A stretch of DNA of 64,000 bases from Labilithrix sp. (GTDB taxonomy: Bacteria > Myxococcota_A > Polyangia > Polyangiales > Polyangiaceae): the NCBI GenBank assembly GCA_019637155.1, contig JAHBWE010000002.1, forward strand, positions 434,001 to 498,000, in the 5' to 3' direction. Both the position numbers and the translations under genes were made by a program. Positions 54,698 through 63,839 of the stretch are shown piece after piece. The notes under the pieces are model-generated. The model was not told the origin of the DNA. It ran no database searches and was given only the letters and a program-made list of their open reading frames with translations. Positions within the stretch are counted from its first letter, which is position 1, and the number at the start of each line of letters is the position of its first letter.

Positions 54698-56845
54698 CTA
54701 TTCCAGCAGGAACGCTTTGTAGGCCGCGTCGCTCGGCGCGCGGCCGAGGAAGCGTTCGACGAGCTTCGCCGCCTCGTCGCTGTCGCCCGGGGCGAGGATC
54801 ATCGCCCGGTACTCCGCCGCCGTCTTCGGGTTGAGGAGCCCCTCCTTCTTGAAGCGCGTGAAGAGGTCCTGCGCGATCGAGAGCGCCCACTGGTAGCCGT
54901 AGTACCCGGCGTCGTAGCCGATGAGATGACCGAAGCTCGCCTGGAAGTGCGTGCCCTCGACGTACTTGAACGGCGTGTACGCGTCGTTGATCTCGGCGAG
55001 CACCTTCGTCGTGTCGAAGGGCACCGGGCGCGTGTGGTACGCCTGATCGAGCGCCGCGAGGTAGAGCTGGCGCTGCGTCGCGAGCCCGCGACCGAAGCCG
55101 CGTGAGCGGAGCATCGCGGCGTGGAGGTTCGCCGGCAGCGGCGCGTTGGTGTCGTGGTGGCGCGCGAAGAGCGCGAGGGTGTCCTTGTTCCACGCCCACT
55201 CCTCGAGCATCTGCGACGGCGACTCGACGAAGTCGCGCGCGACGCTGGTGCCCGCGAACGACGACAGCTCCGCCTCGCTGAGGACGTGGTGGAGGACGTG
55301 GCCGAACTCGTGGAAGAAGGTGACCGCGTCCTGGTGGCTCATGAGCGCCGGCGCGGCGCCGCCCGGCTTCGGGAAGTTGCACTCGATCGCCGCGATCGGC
55401 ATGAGGCGGGATCCGTCTTCCATCCGCGCCGTGTCGCGAATGCCGAATACGGCGGCGTGCTTGTATTTGCCTTCACGCGGATAGAGGTCGAAATAGAAGC
55501 GGCCGAGGACGGTCCCCTTCGCGTCGAGGACCTCCATCGGCTCGACGTCCTGGTGCCAGGTCGGCGCGCCCTCCGCGCGGCGGAACTTGATGTCGAACAT
55601 CTTGGAGGTGATGTCGAGGAGCCCCGCCTTCACGCGCGTGACTTCGAAGTATTTGCTGACCTCCTTCGAGTCGAGGCCGTATTTGGCATTCCGGACCTGG
55701 TCCTCCAGGTAGAGGCGGTCCGACGGCGGGATCGGCTCCGACTCCTTCACCCCGAGCTTCGCGCGCGCTTTCTTGAACTCCGCGATCTCGGCGTCGCCCT
55801 TCTTCGCGACGTGTTTCTTCAGGCCTTCGAGGAACGCGGCGACCGTCTTCGGGTCCTTCGCCATGCGCTCTTCGAGGATGTAATCGGCCCACGTCGCGTA
55901 GCCGAGGAGCTTCGCGCGCTCCTCGCGGAGGGCGAGCATCTTCTCGATGACGGCGACGTTCTTGTCCGCCGCGCGATTCTCGAATTGTTTGTAGAGCGCG
56001 AGCGCGAGCTTCCGGTCTTTCGCGTAGGTGAGGACGGGGAAATAATCGGGATAGTCGGTCGTGATGACGACCTTGCCGTCCTTGTTCGGCGGACGGGAGA
56101 CGAGCCACTCCTTCGGCAGCCCCTCGAGCTGCTTGGGCGTCGCCTCCACCGTGAGGTGGGACTGCGCGAGGTTCGTGTCGAACTCGAGCGAGAGGTCGGT
56201 GAGCTGTTTGTTCAATTCGCGGAGGCGCTGCTGCCCTTTGTCGTCGAGCTCGAGGCCGTTGCGGCGGAAGTCGCGGAGCGTGCGATCGAGGAGGCGCTTC
56301 CTCGCGCCGCCGAGTGCCTCGTTCTTGGCCGCGTAGCGCTTCATCACGTTCGCGATGCGCTTGTCGAGCCAGAGCGCGGTGTCGATCGCGTCGATCTTCG
56401 GCTCGCAGAGCTTCGCCTTCTCGCGCACGCCGTCGTCGGGGTGCGAGACCGCCATCAGGGCGGGGAAGTCGCCGGCGTTGCGGAGCGCGAGCTTCGCGCG
56501 ATCGAGCTTCCCCGCCGTCGCCTCCCACGTCAGCGCGACGTCGTCCTTCGTGTCGAGGCCGCGGATCTCGCGGAGGAGCGACTCCGCGCGCGCGATGCTC
56601 CGATCGCAGAGCTGCTCGATGCCGGCGCGCGCGAGCTCGTCGCTCCCGGGCCCCGCGGTGCTGCGGCCGAGGCCGAGGACGACGGGGTCCACGTCGAGCG
56701 GCGCGAGCTCGGGCGGCGGGGCCGCCGGTGGAACGCTCGCGGTCGGCGGCGGCGTGAGCGGCTTCGCCGGCAGCTCCGCGGGCGGGCTCTCGTGACCGCA
56801 AGCGGCGAGGAAGAGGACGGGGACGCAGGCGCGGAGCAGCTTCAT
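54698..56845 (-). CDS. M3 family oligopeptidase lipoprotein
   Basis: This is a 715-residue zinc oligopeptidase. The start at 56845 gives a signal and lipobox (VPVLFLAAC, Cys16) followed by a Pro-rich linker. The zinc site is HEFGH at residues 512-516 (TFFHEFGHVLHHVLS), with the second Glu in SQMLEEWAWN. The M3 substrate loop YDAGYYGYQWA is present near residue 645. Most M3 enzymes (PrlC, Dcp, thimet oligopeptidase) are cytoplasmic or periplasmic, and a lipid-anchored form is less usual. It probably cuts short peptides in the envelope. With the M13 enzyme at 31195 it is the second anchored metallopeptidase in the window. Confidence 0.92.
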   Translation of the reverse strand: MKLLRACVPVLFLAACGHESPPAELPAKPLTPPPTASVPPAAPPPELAPLDVDPVVLGLGRSTAGPGSDELARAGIEQLCDRSIARAESLLREIRGLDTKDDVALTWEATAGKLDRAKLALRNAGDFPALMAVSHPDDGVREKAKLCEPKIDAIDTALWLDKRIANVMKRYAAKNEALGGARKRLLDRTLRDFRRNGLELDDKGQQRLRELNKQLTDLSLEFDTNLAQSHLTVEATPKQLEGLPKEWLVSRPPNKDGKVVITTDYPDYFPVLTYAKDRKLALALYKQFENRAADKNVAVIEKMLALREERAKLLGYATWADYILEERMAKDPKTVAAFLEGLKKHVAKKGDAEIAEFKKARAKLGVKESEPIPPSDRLYLEDQVRNAKYGLDSKEVSKYFEVTRVKAGLLDITSKMFDIKFRRAEGAPTWHQDVEPMEVLDAKGTVLGRFYFDLYPREGKYKHAAVFGIRDTARMEDGSRLMPIAAIECNFPKPGGAAPALMSHQDAVTFFHEFGHVLHHVLSEAELSSFAGTSVARDFVESPSQMLEEWAWNKDTLALFARHHDTNAPLPANLHAAMLRSRGFGRGLATQRQLYLAALDQAYHTRPVPFDTTKVLAEINDAYTPFKYVEGTHFQASFGHLIGYDAGYYGYQWALSIAQDLFTRFKKEGLLNPKTAAEYRAMILAPGDSDEAAKLVERFLGRAPSDAAYKAFLLE

Positions 56846-56949
56846 CGCGGCGCACCTTAGTACAATCGCCGTTCTCGACACGCGAGCGATGCTACCTTCG
56901 CGAGGTGCGGGATCGGCGGAGGTGGGACGTCTTGGAGACGAGAGGCCCC

Positions 56950-59874
56950 GTGAAGCGCGCGTGGCTCCTCCCGTTCGTCCTCGCGGTGGCGTGCGCCCCG
57001 GAGATCAAACAGGACGATCCGCCGCCGGAGGCGATCTTCGTCAAGTTCGATCCAGGCGCGGAGGTGCCCGTCGTCCCGACCCCGAACGATCTGGCGAAGG
57101 ACGCGACGACGGGCCTCCTCGTCGTCTCCTCGAACGACGCGACGCCGCTCGCCCAGCGCGAGTTCAACACCGATTACCTCGGCGGCCTGAACGGGTTCCC
57201 GTACGAGAGCACGGCCGAGGTGTTGCTCAGCGGCGCGCTCGATCCGGAGACCGTCGACGCGGAGAGCGTCGTCGTCCTCGATCTCACCGACGGCGGCGCG
57301 CCCGTCACCACCGTCACGCCACGCTACGACGAGACGAAGATCGCCATCTCGATCGCCGCTCCGGCAGGCGGCTGGACGCGCGCGCATCGGTACGCGATCG
57401 CCGTCATCGGCGGCTCGAGCGGGAGCGGCGTCAAGGGCGCGAAGGGCCAGCGCGTGATCGGCTCCCCCGCCTGGGTCCTCGTCTCCGGGAAGTTCCCCCT
57501 CTTCGAGTGCGATCCCGCCAATCCGGACGAGTGCAAGCCCGCCGTCGACATCATCCCGTCGAGCAAGACCGATCCCGCCGAGAAGTTCGCCGATCAGGTC
57601 GCAAAAGCAAAACGCCTCGACCAGCTCCGCCAGGGCTACGCCCCGCTCCTCGAGAGCATCGCGCAGGCGAAGCAGGTCGCGCAGACCGACATCCCGGTCG
57701 TGTGGACGTTCACGATCGTCGACGCCGCGGAGCCCACGTTCGATCCGGGAAGTCGCGTGATCCCGTTCCCGAACGACGCGGTGCGGACGGGTCCGGACGG
57801 CACGGTCGCGCTCCCGAACCCCACGACGGGCGAGCCGCTGACGCCGGAGGACTGCGCGAAGGCGCTCTCCGATCCGAAGGGCGACCGCCAGGTGCAGCTC
57901 ACGTGCGGGCTCAACACGCTCGACGGCTTCTCGACGCAGACCGCGCCGGTGAGTGAGAACTCGGCCAAGCTGGGCGCGCTCCAGCAGGACGCGCTCATCG
58001 ATCCTGCGACGCTCGGCCCGGACACGGTCGGCCTCGTCGCGGTGGCGCCGGGAGTCCCCGCCGGCGCGCGGACCACGCCGCGCATCACGCCGTGCCTCAA
58101 CTGCCTCTCGAGCGCGGACGAGAGCGGCACGAAGCAGACCTTGCCGCAGCAGCTCCAGCTCAAGCTCGAGGCGCCGCTCGACGAGAAGACGACCTACCTC
58201 GCGTACGTCACGCGCGGAGTGAAGGACGACAAGGGCACGCCGCTCGCGCCCCCGCCCGCGTTCGCGTTCATCCGCTCGCGGACATCCCTCGTCGACGGCG
58301 ACAAACCCACGCTCTCGAACCTCACCATCGAACAAGCGAAGAGGCTCGAGCCGCTCCGCCTCGCGATGGAGCCCGCGCTCGACGCCCTCGAGGCAGAGGG
58401 CGGCCCGAAGCGCGCCGACCTCGCGCTCGCGTGGATCTTCACGACGCAGTCGGAGGCCTCGACCCTCGAGCAGCTCGCAGAGGTCCCGGCCAAGGCGACG
58501 GGCCTCCCCGCCGGCCCCGTCGCCGTCCGCGACGTGACCGCGCAGCTCAGCGCCGTCGCGACGGCAGGCGGGATCCCCATCGACGGGATCGCGAAGTTCT
58601 TCGCCGGGTCCTTCCTCACGCCCGTGCTCGTGACGTCGCCGAGCGGTGCGTTCGATCCGGCCAAGCCGGTCGTTCACCGCGTCGACTTCCTCATGACGGT
58701 GCCGAGCTCGCCTGCGCCCGCGGGGGGCTACCCGACCACGATCTTCGGCCACGGCTTCACGCGCTCCCGCAACGACGCCCTCCCGATCGCGAACGCGCTC
58801 GCGAAGGCGGGCCAGGTCACGATCGCGAGCGACGTCCTGTTCCACGGCGACCGCACCTCGTGCACCGGCTCGCAGACGGCGACGAAGCAGACGACGGACG
58901 ACGCCGCCTGCGCCGATCCGGCGACGCAGCGCTGCAACGGTGAGCCGGTGCTGGGCCTCTGCGTCGCGCGCAACGACGCGGCGCGGAACCCGTGCGCGCC
59001 GGGCCCCTCCGGTGACGGGTTCTGCGCCGGCGTCGGACAGGGCCGCTGCGCGTCGGACCTGAAGTGTCAGGCGGGCGATCTCGCGCGCGATCCGACGGGC
59101 AAGCCGCTCATCAGCGGCTGGAACATGTTCAGCCTCACGAACTTCTTCGCGACGCGGGACAACTTCCGGCAGCAGGTGATCGATCTCTCGCAGCTCGTGC
59201 GCGTGATCAAGAGCCCGGGCCCGACTGGCCTCGCGGGCCAGTCCACGATCGCGCTCGACGGCACCAAGCTCGGGTACGTCGGGCAGAGCATGGGCGGCAT
59301 CCTCGGCACGCTGTTCAACGCCGTCTCGCCCGACACGACCCACGTCGTGCTCAACGTGCCGGGCGGCGCCCTCCCGCAGATCATCCTCAACGCGCCGTCG
59401 TTCGCGGAGCAGAAGGCCGCCCTCCTCGAGACCCTCGCCGACGGCGGGATCAAGCCGGGAACGCCCGAGTTCGATCAGTTCCTCGGCGTCATCCAGTGGA
59501 TCCTCGATCCCGCCGATCCCGCGAACATGGGCTACCGCCTGACCCATGGCATCGACGTCTCCGGGACCACGACCCCGAACGCGAACCGCAAGGCGTTCAT
59601 CCAGTTCATCGAAGGCGATCAGACCGTCCCGAACATCTCCAACTTCGCGCTCGTCCGCGCGGCCGCGAACAAGGACTTCGACCCCACCAGCGCGCCCGGC
59701 TTCGGCTGCGTCGCGCCCCTCTTCTGCTACGAGTTCACCGAGGCCGGCGACTCCTTCACGACGACGAGCGTCCCCCTCACCGCGCGGCACGGCTTCCTCC
59801 TCGCCCCGACCGCGCTCACGGCGAAGGCCCAGACGCAGGCCGCGACCTTCCTCGCGACGGGCAAGCTTCCGTGA
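56950..59874 (+). CDS. Large lipase-like alpha/beta-hydrolase lipoprotein
   Basis: The product has 974 residues from the GTG at 56950, which gives a lipobox (FVLAVAC); a start at 56905 would be 15 residues longer. The N-terminal 550 residues contain repeated Ig-like units (DIPVVWTFTIVDAAEPTFDP, RADLALAWIFTTQSEAST), as in the bacterial virulence-factor lipase N-terminal type. The hydrolase domain has the oxyanion HG (TTIFGHGFTRS) and the nucleophile elbow GQSMGG with Ser780. A cysteine-rich insert (about 660-720) lies between them. The gene overlaps the FadL-type porin, which suggests that released fatty acids or hydrophobic products are then taken up. Confidence 0.83.
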   Translation: MKRAWLLPFVLAVACAPEIKQDDPPPEAIFVKFDPGAEVPVVPTPNDLAKDATTGLLVVSSNDATPLAQREFNTDYLGGLNGFPYESTAEVLLSGALDPETVDAESVVVLDLTDGGAPVTTVTPRYDETKIAISIAAPAGGWTRAHRYAIAVIGGSSGSGVKGAKGQRVIGSPAWVLVSGKFPLFECDPANPDECKPAVDIIPSSKTDPAEKFADQVAKAKRLDQLRQGYAPLLESIAQAKQVAQTDIPVVWTFTIVDAAEPTFDPGSRVIPFPNDAVRTGPDGTVALPNPTTGEPLTPEDCAKALSDPKGDRQVQLTCGLNTLDGFSTQTAPVSENSAKLGALQQDALIDPATLGPDTVGLVAVAPGVPAGARTTPRITPCLNCLSSADESGTKQTLPQQLQLKLEAPLDEKTTYLAYVTRGVKDDKGTPLAPPPAFAFIRSRTSLVDGDKPTLSNLTIEQAKRLEPLRLAMEPALDALEAEGGPKRADLALAWIFTTQSEASTLEQLAEVPAKATGLPAGPVAVRDVTAQLSAVATAGGIPIDGIAKFFAGSFLTPVLVTSPSGAFDPAKPVVHRVDFLMTVPSSPAPAGGYPTTIFGHGFTRSRNDALPIANALAKAGQVTIASDVLFHGDRTSCTGSQTATKQTTDDAACADPATQRCNGEPVLGLCVARNDAARNPCAPGPSGDGFCAGVGQGRCASDLKCQAGDLARDPTGKPLISGWNMFSLTNFFATRDNFRQQVIDLSQLVRVIKSPGPTGLAGQSTIALDGTKLGYVGQSMGGILGTLFNAVSPDTTHVVLNVPGGALPQIILNAPSFAEQKAALLETLADGGIKPGTPEFDQFLGVIQWILDPADPANMGYRLTHGIDVSGTTTPNANRKAFIQFIEGDQTVPNISNFALVRAAANKDFDPTSAPGFGCVAPLFCYEFTEAGDSFTTTSVPLTARHGFLLAPTALTAKAQTQAATFLATGKLP

Positions 59875-61103
59875 CGAGACGGCTCGTCGCGCCGTTTGCG
59901 CTTGGTGTGCTGCTCTCGACGACCGACGCGCGAGCGGCCGGCTTCGCGCTCGACGTTCACTCCGCGCGGCCCACCGGGATGGCGACGGCCGTGACCGGCT
60001 TCATCGACGACTCCTCGGCCATCTTCTACAACCCGGCCGGGATCGCGCGCGGCAAGGTCCTCGACGCCCAGGTCGGCGCGACGCTGATCATGCCGAGCTT
60101 CAGCTACACGAACCGGAGCGGGCAATCGACGAGCACCGACTTCCGCATCGTGCCGCCTGTCAACGCGTACGTCTCCGGCGGCATCACGGACGATCTCTCC
60201 GTCGGCCTCGGCTTCTTCTCGCCGTTCGGCAGCACGCTCTCCTGGCCGGACGGCTGGGAAGGCCGCCGCCAGATCACGGACATCTCGATCCAGACGTTCT
60301 TCCTCAACCCGACCGTGGCCTACAAGCTCGGGCCCGTCCGGATCGGCGCCGGCTTTCAGCTCGTGCGCTCCACCGTGCGGCTCCAGCGGCGGCTCGCGTT
60401 CGGCGAGCGCGAAGGCGGCGTCGATCTCGGCGGCGCGACGTGGGGGTTCGGCGGAAACATCGGCGCGCAGGTCGACGCGATCCCGAAGCGCCTCCACCTC
60501 GGGGTCCACTACCGGAGCGCGGTGAAGCTCAATTACGACGGACTCGCCGACTTCGACAACGTCCCGGAGCCGCTCGCGAACGCGATCTTCGATCAGCCCG
60601 TCTCGACGTCCCTCCTCACACCCGACATCCTGTCGATGGGCGCCGCGTTCCGCCCGGTGCCGTCCCTCCTCATCGCCGCCGACGTGGTCTGGTACGGCTG
60701 GGCGAACCTCCGTTCCATCGATCTCACGTTTCCCGAGGACGCGAGCGGCACGCTCTCGAGCTCGCGGCCGAAGCGCTGGAGCAACGTCGCGAACTATCAC
60801 GTCGGCGCGGAGGGCGAGGTCTCCCCCGAATGGCGCGTCCGCGGCGGCCTCGTCTACGATCCGACCCCGTCACCCGGCGACACGCTGACGCCCGACAGTC
60901 CGGACGCGGACCGCATCAACTTCGCGGTCGGCGGGAGCTACATGCACACGTCCGGCGTCCACGTCGATCTCGGCTACCGCCTCGTCATTCTGCTCAAGCG
61001 CGAGAGCACCGCGCGCGAGCTCCCCGGTGACTACCAGGGAACCGCGAACCTGCTCGGCATCACGGTCGGCTATCGGAGCGGCGGCGGCGAGCGCGGGCAG
61101 TAA
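59871..61103 (+). CDS. FadL/OmpP1/TodX-family outer-membrane transport protein
   Basis: This is a 410-residue protein with a signal peptide (VTRRLVAPFALGVLLSTTDA). The mature N terminus has AGFALDVHSARPTGMATAV and the family hallmark SAIFYNPAGIARGK. The rest is strand-rich and keeps LSVGLGFFSPFGSTLSWPDG. Such barrels pass long-chain fatty acids or hydrocarbons. It starts with GTG inside the stop of the lipase-like gene (GTGA), which supports coupled use. Its last 44 bases overlap the opposite-strand protease-like gene. Confidence 0.9.
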   Translation: MTRRLVAPFALGVLLSTTDARAAGFALDVHSARPTGMATAVTGFIDDSSAIFYNPAGIARGKVLDAQVGATLIMPSFSYTNRSGQSTSTDFRIVPPVNAYVSGGITDDLSVGLGFFSPFGSTLSWPDGWEGRRQITDISIQTFFLNPTVAYKLGPVRIGAGFQLVRSTVRLQRRLAFGEREGGVDLGGATWGFGGNIGAQVDAIPKRLHLGVHYRSAVKLNYDGLADFDNVPEPLANAIFDQPVSTSLLTPDILSMGAAFRPVPSLLIAADVVWYGWANLRSIDLTFPEDASGTLSSSRPKRWSNVANYHVGAEGEVSPEWRVRGGLVYDPTPSPGDTLTPDSPDADRINFAVGGSYMHTSGVHVDLGYRLVILLKRESTARELPGDYQGTANLLGITVGYRSGGGERGQ

Positions 61104-62427
61104 GGAGCGCGGCCGCGACGGCGAGCGCGATGAAGCCGAAGCCCGAGCTGCTACCCGCGCTGCCCGTCGAGCTGCAGCCGGGCTGTGTCGTAGCCCTCTT
61201 CTTCTTTGCGGGGCTGCTCGGCTCCTCCGCCGGCAGCTCGGACTCGGACTCGGACTCGGACTCGGCGGCCGCCTCGTCCTCTTCCGGCGGCGAGAACTTC
61301 TCGGCCGGAGCGCTTGCAGCGTCCTCGCCGGCGTCCGGCGTCGGGGCGTTCGCCTGCGGGAACGGCTTGCACTCGTCACCGGAGCAGGAGCGCACCGTCG
61401 TCGCGCCGGCTTCCTTGAGCCAGCCGCCGACCTGGTGACGGGCGAAGCCGTCGACGCGCGCGAAGTGGTTCGTGCTGGGGAGCGTCGCGGTCGGACCCGC
61501 GACCGTCACGTTCGACGCGACGCCGACGATCGCGGTGCCGTCCGCGTCGAAGAGCGGCGCGCCGAGGTCGCGATCGGAGCAGATGCCGAGCAAGCCCGGC
61601 TCGGTGGTCGTGACGACGTACGACTGCGCGAGCGCGGTCGCCGACTCGGCGGTGAAGGGCGAGCCCTCGTGCTGCACGGCGTCGGCCGGCGCGAGCTTGG
61701 CCGGCTTCGTGCGGAGGCGCGGCGCGGCGAGAGCGGCCTCGTCGCAGCCGTTGCTCACGGCGAGGACGGACGCAGCGGCGGGGGACGGCTCCAGATCGAT
61801 CGGCGCGGCCGGGATGCCGGCGATGTCCTTGGAGAGGACGATGATCGCGACGTCGGCGACGTCCGCGCCGCCCGCGCCACCGCGAGCGCACACCCCCGTC
61901 CCGCACTTCTTGAGGAAGCTCGGATGAATCTTGATCTCGGCGATCGTGTCCACGAACGCCTCGGTCGCGTCGCCGGTGCTCGCGTTCGGCGTCGTGTCGG
62001 CCTCGGCATCCGCGCCGCCGTCCTGGAGCTCGTCGGTCGCGTCCACCGTCGCGTCCGCGTCCGCGTCCGCGCCCGCATCACCAGCGTCGCTCGCGTCGGT
62101 CGTCGCGTCCGTGCCGGCGTCGGCGTCGGTCGGCGCTTCGTCTTGCGTCTTGTCGTCGAGGTTGGCCTTGCGGAACGTGAGGCTCTTCCCGATCGCGAAC
62201 GCGGGCTTGTTCGTCACGCAGCGCGCGGCGACGAGGAGGTGCTTCGGACCGACCTTCGTCGCGGTGCAGCCGCCCTCGATCGCGACGACGGCGCCGAGGA
62301 CCGTCGGCCGGGACGAGGTCACCTGCGGCGCGCTCTCTCCGACGTCTTCACCCGCCGCGAAGCACGCGGTCCCGAGCGCGGCGGCAGCCCCGACGAACGC
62401 CAATCCCCAGAAGCGAGTCGAGAGCAT
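61060..62427 (-). CDS. Trypsin-fold protein with lost catalytic residues and a MYXO-CTERM-like tail
   Basis: The product has 455 residues from the ATG at 62427 (signal to about residue 26). The S1-like order is visible as GGCTATKVGPKHLLVAARC, ADVAIIVLSK and GICSDRDLGAPLFDADG. His is replaced by Arg and the active Ser by Leu, while the Asp remains. An Asp/Ala-rich insert of about 60 residues lies between the His-position strand and the Asp. A Glu/Ser run encoded by four copies of GACTCG (61241-61264) precedes the C-terminal PGCSS, a hydrophobic helix and RARRRR. That end is like the MYXO-CTERM surface-sorting signal. A binding role is more likely than proteolysis. Confidence 0.85.
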   Translation of the reverse strand: MLSTRFWGLAFVGAAAALGTACFAAGEDVGESAPQVTSSRPTVLGAVVAIEGGCTATKVGPKHLLVAARCVTNKPAFAIGKSLTFRKANLDDKTQDEAPTDADAGTDATTDASDAGDAGADADADATVDATDELQDGGADAEADTTPNASTGDATEAFVDTIAEIKIHPSFLKKCGTGVCARGGAGGADVADVAIIVLSKDIAGIPAAPIDLEPSPAAASVLAVSNGCDEAALAAPRLRTKPAKLAPADAVQHEGSPFTAESATALAQSYVVTTTEPGLLGICSDRDLGAPLFDADGTAIVGVASNVTVAGPTATLPSTNHFARVDGFARHQVGGWLKEAGATTVRSCSGDECKPFPQANAPTPDAGEDAASAPAEKFSPPEEDEAAAESESESESELPAEEPSSPAKKKRATTQPGCSSTGSAGSSSGFGFIALAVAAALLTARARRRRSDSRP

Positions 62428-62552
62428 GGAGAGGGTAGGTGCAAGTCGTACACCAACAACGACCCGCGCCGAACGGCCTGAGATCAACGCATTACGCGCG
62501 ATTTCGACGGCCCCTGGATCCTCGAGAGCTCAGCGGGTGGTGTCCGCTTGCT

Positions 62553-62793
62553 CTAACCGCGCAGGTCCACGGCGAACGTGCGCCGCAATAACTCTGCCCA
62601 TGGGCGGTAGCGACCGCGTTGCGGAGGGAGCGCGTTCGCGTCCGCGTCTGCATCCGGTGGCGCGTCGGTCGCCTCGGGCGGCTCGCACGATGCGCGAGCG
62701 GAGCTTGCTCGCGGAGGCGAGGACGGTCGACGGGGCGTAGGTTCCGTCGGAGAAGGGCTGCTTGAGGGCGATGCGAACGAGTCCTTCGGGACC
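62553..62793 (-). pseudogene. Remnant of an IS91-type (Y2) transposase C terminus
   Basis: One frame reads GPEGLVRIALKQPFSDGTYA followed directly by VLASASKLRSRIV. Another frame, further on, reads RYRPWAELLRRTFAVD. These are recognisable pieces of IS91-like transposase C termini, where about 30 codons normally separate the first two pieces. The remnant therefore has an internal deletion and at least one frameshift. No inverted repeats or intact element are visible. Confidence 0.5.
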
Positions 62794-62846
62794 ACGGGTG
62801 ACGCTCTTGGGCGATGGGCGGACGGAGGATGTACTCGAGGAGAGCC

Positions 62847-62954
62847 TCGCGCCTGGGCGAGCGAACCATTCAGGCCGAAGCACATCGCGCATCTTCGCGC
62901 GCTTTTCGTGAGCACCGCCTCCAGAGCTTCCTTCGAGATGGGTTCACGTGGCAT
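62847..62954 (-). pseudogene. Truncated N-terminal piece of an HNH-type endonuclease
   Basis: The frame begins MPREPISKEALEAVLTKSAR and continues RCAMCFGLNGSLAQAR. This matches the usual start of small HNH nucleases (ARRCCLC-type pair). The expected QIAHLD and the H-N-H half are missing, as the sequence turns into the unrelated stretch before the transposase remnant. It is probably a decayed gene. Confidence 0.45.
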
Positions 62955-62981
62955 GGGCGTAGCGGCTCCGACAGCTCGGCG

Positions 62982-63257
62982 TCAGACTGCGACGGCGAGC
63001 TTCTCCCCGATCGCCGCGCAGTAACGCTGCAGCGTGGAGAGCTTCACATCGCCGCCCGCCTCGAGCTTGCTCACGACCGAGGCGGAAGTGCCCATCCGGG
63101 CGGCCACGACGGTCTGCGAAAGAGCCTTCTTCTCGCGGAGCGCGGCGAGCTTCCGCGCGAGCTTCCGGCGGGTCTCGGCTTCGCGAACCAAGTCCGGGAA
63201 CGCCGGGTTCTTCCGGGTGCGCTCGTCCACGATCTCGGCAAGGAAGTCCTTCGGCAT
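62982..63257 (-). CDS. higA: HigA-type antitoxin with XRE helix-turn-helix
   Basis: The product has 91 residues from the ATG at 63257, which gives the family's usual opening (PKDFLAEIVDERTRKNPAFP). The HTH is KALSQTVVAARMGTSASVVS followed by KLEAGGDVKLSTLQRYCAAI. It sits downstream of the HigB-like toxin with a 51-base gap, the reverse of most toxin-antitoxin pairs but usual for HigBA. It should neutralise the toxin and repress the operon. Confidence 0.85.
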   Translation of the reverse strand: MPKDFLAEIVDERTRKNPAFPDLVREAETRRKLARKLAALREKKALSQTVVAARMGTSASVVSKLEAGGDVKLSTLQRYCAAIGEKLAVAV

Positions 63258-63308
63258 GCATCCAGTGTGAAGCGCGGAAAACATATCGTCAACGCCATAG
63301 CCTGGAAG

Positions 63309-63701
63309 CTATGAGCGCGGCCGCGTGGCGCGCTTCTTCACCGCGCCACGCTCGCGCCAGTCACGGAGGCGTTCCTCGGCCAGGTCGAGCTCGCGCGGCG
63401 GCGTCTTCTGGGTGCGCTTCTCGAACGCCGAGAGAGAGAGGAGCACTTGGCTGTAACGCCCCTCGGTCGCGAACAGCACGCGAAAGCTCCGCGTGGTGGC
63501 GTCCGCGCGGACCTCGTAGACGTCCCCGCGGAGATGCTTGCCGGCGACGAGGCCGCGCTCGACAACCTCCTTCATGCCCGCGACGACGGCGGCCAGCTCG
63601 TCGTCGGTGAGATCGTCGAGGAATGCCTTCACGGGGCGCCCGCCGGCGCGGGTCCGATAGTCACGCCACTGGCGGCGAGGCTTCTTGTCGTCGGCGCCCA
63701 C
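63309..63701 (-). CDS. higB: HigB-like toxin (RelE superfamily, Gp49 type)
   Basis: The product has 130 residues from a GTG. WRDYRTRAGGRPVKAFLDDL, LAAVVAGMKEVVERGL, HLRGDVYEVRADATTRSFRV and LLSLSAFEKRTQKTPPRELD are the standard parts of the Gp49/HigB family. The basic and aromatic residues used in mRNA cutting at the ribosome are in place. It precedes the antitoxin gene in the same transcript. The basic tail (KKRATRPRS) is a little longer than usual. Confidence 0.85.
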   Translation of the reverse strand: MGADDKKPRRQWRDYRTRAGGRPVKAFLDDLTDDELAAVVAGMKEVVERGLVAGKHLRGDVYEVRADATTRSFRVLFATEGRYSQVLLSLSAFEKRTQKTPPRELDLAEERLRDWRERGAVKKRATRPRS

Positions 63702-63774
63702 GCTGGCATCCTACGCGAAGCCGATCAGGCCGCCAGGTTGACCACGAAGGCCTGCAAAGCCCGTTCGCCAGACC

Positions 63775-63798
63775 TTGGCCTGGCCCGGGCCAGTCCAA
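63775..63798. promoter_or_regulatory. 24-bp near-perfect palindrome upstream of higBA
   Basis: ttggcctggccc and gggccagtccaa are inverted copies with one mismatch, including the perfect 14-base core ctggcccgggccag. It lies about 75 bases before the toxin start. It could be the HigA operator or the terminator of the gene at the right edge. Confidence 0.45.
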
Positions 63799-63839
63799 CG
63801 CATCGGCGCTCGCGATCTCCGCCCGCCCCGACGAGCTCG

